A DNA stretch of 64,000 bases. Origin: Pseudomonadales bacterium. Its GTDB lineage: Bacteria; Pseudomonadota; Gammaproteobacteria; Pseudomonadales; Pseudohongiellaceae. This document shows positions 61,407 through 64,000 of the stretch, piece after piece. Under the pieces are notes generated by a model. The model did not search any database and was not told the DNA's origin. It worked only from the letters and a program-made list of their open reading frames with translations. A program made the translations under genes and the position numbers. The stretch lies in NCBI GenBank assembly GCA_024234365.1, contig JACKOK010000002.1, forward strand, positions 558,001 to 622,000. Reading direction: 5' to 3'. Position 1 is the stretch's first letter; every line of letters begins with the position of its first letter.

Positions 61407-61447
61407 GCCTCGTCGCAATATCCCCTTGCGCGACGGGGCATTTTTTT
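61407..61447 (+). terminator. Rho-independent terminator of the pump operon
   Basis: GCCTCGTCGC pairs with GCGACGGGGC (one G-T) around a 13-base loop, and seven T follow. Confidence 0.88.
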
Positions 61448-61568
61448 GCGCGTTGATAAAATATTGAAAACTGTGGGCGGGGGTGACGAAAGCCGAAGAA
61501 GTTGTGAAGTGAGCTCTGCGGCTGTAGGCGTCGTCCCTGACGCCTATGGGGTGTCAAATAAAGAAACT

Positions 61569-62057
61569 TTAGTGAGACAGTCTTGCCTCAGGTTTGCCCA
61601 CAGGGGTGGTGTGGTTTGCTTGCAGGCGATGCTGCAGTGCTTGGTCCAGGCTCAGACGTCCTGCGCCACTGAGGAGCAGGGATACGGAGCCTGCCAGTAG
61701 GGCCAGGCCGAACTCATATCCGTCATTGGCCATGAACAGGCCATTACCGATATGCACGCTGAGAATGGCAACCACCATGGTGAAGGTCAGAAGCGCAGCG
61801 GCGGGACGGGTCAGCAGCCCGACGATCAACAGCAAGCCGCCAAAAAATTCCGCAGAACCCGCCGCTCCCGCCATCAGTATGCCGGGGGTAAGCCCGATTG
61901 ACTCCATGAACTGCCCGGTTCCCTCCAGCCCGTAGCCGCCAAACGCACCGAACAGTTTCTGCGCGCCATGAGCGATGAAAATAATCCCCATAGGCAGGCG
62001 TAGTGCCAGGGGAGCCCAGTGTTTGTCTGTTGCGCTGATTTGATGAAGTAGGCTCAT
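61569..62057 (-). CDS. DoxX family membrane protein
   Basis: The 162-residue inner-membrane protein has four helices and the DoxX signature RLPMGIIFIAHGAQKLFG near residue 20, with GSAEFFGGLLLIVGLLTRPAA near 70. DoxX-like proteins are linked to thiosulfate or quinone metabolism and redox stress, but most are uncharacterised. AAAGGAG precedes the ATG. It is divergent from a LysR-type gene, which may regulate it. Confidence 0.9.
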   Translation of the reverse strand: MSLLHQISATDKHWAPLALRLPMGIIFIAHGAQKLFGAFGGYGLEGTGQFMESIGLTPGILMAGAAGSAEFFGGLLLIVGLLTRPAAALLTFTMVVAILSVHIGNGLFMANDGYEFGLALLAGSVSLLLSGAGRLSLDQALQHRLQANHTTPVGKPEARLSH

Positions 62058-62071
62058 GATGTGCTCCTTTG

Positions 62072-62127
62072 ATTCAAATAATTAAAAGTTGTTTTATTGG
62101 CGTTTTTAATAGATTAAAAGTTTGAAT
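62072..62127. promoter_or_regulatory. AT-rich divergent control region of doxX-like and lysR-type genes
   Basis: ATTCAAA (62072-62078) and TTTGAAT (62121-62127) form a distant dyad, and ATTAAAAGTT occurs twice (62081-62090 and 62113-62122). LysR proteins commonly bind such sites between divergent genes. Confidence 0.45.
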
Positions 62128-62193
62128 ATGGCTTTAAAAGCGGAGAGTTTTGAGCTTATATTTCAAAAAATTTGATTAAATGGGGTGGTCTTT

Positions 62194-63093
62194 ATGCAAA
62201 ACCCGCTGAGCCTGGATGCCTTGCGAGTGTTGGATGCCATTGAGCGGCGTGGTAGTTTTCAGGCCGCTGCCGAGGCACTGCACAAAGTGCCTTCGGCCCT
62301 GAGTTACACCGTGCAGAAACTGGAGTCCGATCTGGGGGTTGTTCTGTTCGATCGCAGTCGGCAACGTGCCCGTTTGACCGCAGCGGGCACTTTGCTGCTG
62401 GAGCGGGGGCGCAAGTTGTTGCAGGATGCGGCAGATCTGGAAGAGGCTGTGCGGCAATTGGAATCGGGCTGGGAGACGACATTGCGCATCGCCCGTGACA
62501 CCGTGCTGCCCATTGACCGTTTGCTGCAGCAGGTGCGCGCTTTTAATGGTCTGGGACAGCAGGTGACGGTGCAGATCAGTGAGGAAGTGCTGGGGGGCGG
62601 TTGGGATGCTCTGGTGGCCGGGCGCTGTGATCTAACACTTGGCGCATCCGGGGATATCCCCAAAGGCGTGTTTGAATACCGTGCTCTGGGGGCCGTGGAA
62701 TTTGTCTTTGCCGTGGCGCCTGAGCATCCATTGACCCGCAGGGAAGGCCCCGTTGATGCCGATGACATTGCCGCCTTTCCCACCGTCATTGCGGCGGACA
62801 CCTCGCTGATCAGCCCGGCCCGTTCATCAGGGCTGCTGGCCAGCCGACAGAGCCTGAGAGTAGCGAATATGGACGCAAAAATTCAGGCGCAATGCCTGGG
62901 CGTAGGGGTGGGATTTCTGCCCCGCCATATGGTGGCGGACCTGTTGAGGCGGGGTAAGCTGGTGGCTTTGCCCTGCGCCGTGCCGCGCCCGCCGATTCCA
63001 CTTTATATGGCCTGGCGCAAACACCAGCAGGGCCGGGCGCTGGCCTGGTTCGTTGAGGCCTGCGCCCGGGTGGACTGGTTGCGTGCGAACTGA
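62194..63093 (+). CDS. LysR-family transcriptional regulator
   Basis: The 299-residue regulator has an N-terminal winged HTH (LDALRVLDAIERRGSFQAAA, then SALSYTVQKLESDLG, residues 6-60) and a type 2 periplasmic-binding-like effector domain from about residue 90. It is divergent from doxX, and autoregulation with control of that gene is likely. I use the ATG at 62194 rather than the GTG three codons upstream because GGGGTGG lies just before it. Confidence 0.92.
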   Translation: MQNPLSLDALRVLDAIERRGSFQAAAEALHKVPSALSYTVQKLESDLGVVLFDRSRQRARLTAAGTLLLERGRKLLQDAADLEEAVRQLESGWETTLRIARDTVLPIDRLLQQVRAFNGLGQQVTVQISEEVLGGGWDALVAGRCDLTLGASGDIPKGVFEYRALGAVEFVFAVAPEHPLTRREGPVDADDIAAFPTVIAADTSLISPARSSGLLASRQSLRVANMDAKIQAQCLGVGVGFLPRHMVADLLRRGKLVALPCAVPRPPIPLYMAWRKHQQGRALAWFVEACARVDWLRAN

Positions 63094-63096
63094 GTG

Positions 63097-63840
63097 TTAC
63101 TGACGGTTGAACAGGCTGCGCACGCCATCACTGAGGTCTTCCACGGCGTCCCCGACCTTGCGGGCACCTTCCTCCAGTTGCTGTTTGGCGCTGTCCACCA
63201 GCACGTCCATATCGGGGACACCGGCCGTGGCCAGTGAGCGGTTGAGCGCGGTGAGAATCTGTCGCGCCGCTTCGGCAACGGTCACGCCGTTGCTCTGTTC
63301 GCCAATATCACGCAACTCGATGTTCGGCAGCGGGACGGGAGCCGATGCAATCCGGGTGTGCAGATTGATTTGCGGATTCAGTAGTTGCAGGTCGCGGATG
63401 ATGACCTGTTTACCAGGCTGGGCATCCGGTGAAGCCTCCACCACGGGGGCCGCGTTGGCATTGGGCAGATTGTTGAGCAGGGTGCGGATATTGTCGTTGA
63501 CCACGGTGGTTTCGTAGGTGACCTGCACATCGTTGACGATGATGTGCTCAATTTCGATCACGTCGGAAACCAGGGACTTCAGGTTGATGGCAACATCCAG
63601 TGAGCCCAGCTCCATCAGGGTGGGGGCCTCGAAGCCTTCCGGATTGGCGATGGTGAGGCCGCTGATGCTGCCCGAACCGGATAGAGGAGACAAACCAACG
63701 CCGGAGACTGTGACCTGCGTGCCCAGCGCATTGCTGGCGGCGATCTCGATGCCGCGGCGCAGGCCCGCCTCAAAATTCATATAGAAAAACACGCCTGCAC
63801 CGACGATCAGCAGTGCCAGAACCAGCAGGACTTTCTTCAT
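63097..63840 (-). CDS. AsmA-like membrane-anchored periplasmic protein
   Basis: The 247-residue protein has an N-terminal membrane anchor (KKVLLVLALLIVGAGVFFY) and then a beta-strand-rich segment similar to AsmA/DUF748 proteins: GTQVTVSGVGLSPLSGSGSI, LTIANPEGFEAPTLMELGSL and IEIEHIIVNDVQVTYE. A C-terminal amphipathic region (QQLEEGARKVGDAVEDLSDG) follows. AsmA-like proteins bridge or help move lipids toward the outer membrane; this short one may be only a partial groove. It converges with the lysR gene, four bases away. Confidence 0.78.
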   Translation of the reverse strand: MKKVLLVLALLIVGAGVFFYMNFEAGLRRGIEIAASNALGTQVTVSGVGLSPLSGSGSISGLTIANPEGFEAPTLMELGSLDVAINLKSLVSDVIEIEHIIVNDVQVTYETTVVNDNIRTLLNNLPNANAAPVVEASPDAQPGKQVIIRDLQLLNPQINLHTRIASAPVPLPNIELRDIGEQSNGVTVAEAARQILTALNRSLATAGVPDMDVLVDSAKQQLEEGARKVGDAVEDLSDGVRSLFNRQ

Positions 63841-64000
63841 GAGCGCTCTCCCTTCGTTGTCATTGGCCTCGTGCAGGGGATGATAGCAGATGCGTGTTCA
63901 CGCACCCGCATATAGCCAAATACTATATATAAATCATTTTTTATTTCTTTGAGTTTGTAATACGGGCGTGTATGGTGCGCCTGCAATAGCCTGCCGTGAC
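63841..64000. other. AT-rich intergenic sequence at the right edge
   Basis: No gene starts before the edge. TTGAGT and TATGGT, 16 bases apart near the end, could be a promoter of the next plus-strand gene, but the match is poor. Confidence 0.4.

Overview
The window is GC-rich, densely packed bacterial chromosome. It looks like a free-living, probably marine, gammaproteobacterium. The grounds are the gene repertoire (HslO, SrmB-like helicase, DUF1415, YaeQ, YfbR, YgfB, SpeA), proteobacterial-style outer-membrane proteins and lipobox, and GTAG-type REP repeats. I could not assign a genus. There are no rRNA or tRNA genes, no CRISPR array, no transposase and no phage genes. Almost all coding sequence is ordinary core or niche metabolism; the unusual material lies between the genes.

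Layout. 1-4 kb: the 3' end of a fused anthranilate synthase, hslO, then ctaA and an S1/P1 nuclease on the minus strand. 4-9 kb: a five-gene Liv-type amino acid or amide ABC transporter. 9-14.6 kb: a DHA2 drug exporter, an MMPL/RND-like exporter and a DUF4159 protein. 14.6-27 kb: a complete nitrate assimilation locus on the minus strand, read as porin, nasT, nasS, nrtA, nrtB, nrtD, nirB, nirD, nasA. 27-35 kb: VOC protein, exported alpha/beta hydrolase, thiolase, a redoxin/heme/copper-monooxygenase fusion, AbgT transporter and an XRE regulator. 35-46 kb: YqaA, DEAD-box helicase, DUF1415, YfbR, PEP carboxylase, an MHS transporter, YaeQ, a TetA-like exporter and a secreted FAH-fold protein. 46-54.5 kb: TonB-type receptor, CvfB-like S1 protein, YgfB, exported amidase, agmatinase and arginine decarboxylase. 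54.5-64 kb: a TetR-controlled tripartite RND pump, then DoxX/LysR and an AsmA-like protein.

How the genes work together. In the nitrate locus the porin and NrtABD bring nitrate in, NasA reduces it to nitrite and NirBD reduces nitrite to ammonium. NasS (sensor) and NasT (ANTAR antiterminator) are encoded inside the cluster. Rho-independent terminators lie in the untranslated leaders of both the porin and nrtA, each downstream of a sigma-54-like promoter, as expected for NasS/NasT attenuation. The RND pump operon and its TetR gene carry the same palindromic operator in their promoters. The amidase, speB and speA form a likely agmatine/putrescine operon.

The most striking discovery candidate is a five-copy family of intergenic elements of 117-127 bp (1457-1575, 1662-1784, 27044-27170, 43421-43537, 43611-43727). 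Every copy has a core of exactly 59 nt that forms two hairpins. The hairpin stems differ between copies by compensatory changes, while all ten hexaloops keep the same RTCCNN pattern, which reads as GGA on the other strand. The core is enclosed by a 29-34 bp outer stem whose outer part is unrelated from copy to copy yet nearly perfectly paired. Four copies form two convergent pairs, and the fifth lies in the leader of the nitrate-locus porin. Separately, at least 14 GTAG-type REP sequences are scattered between genes, three of which supply the stop codon of a neighbouring gene.
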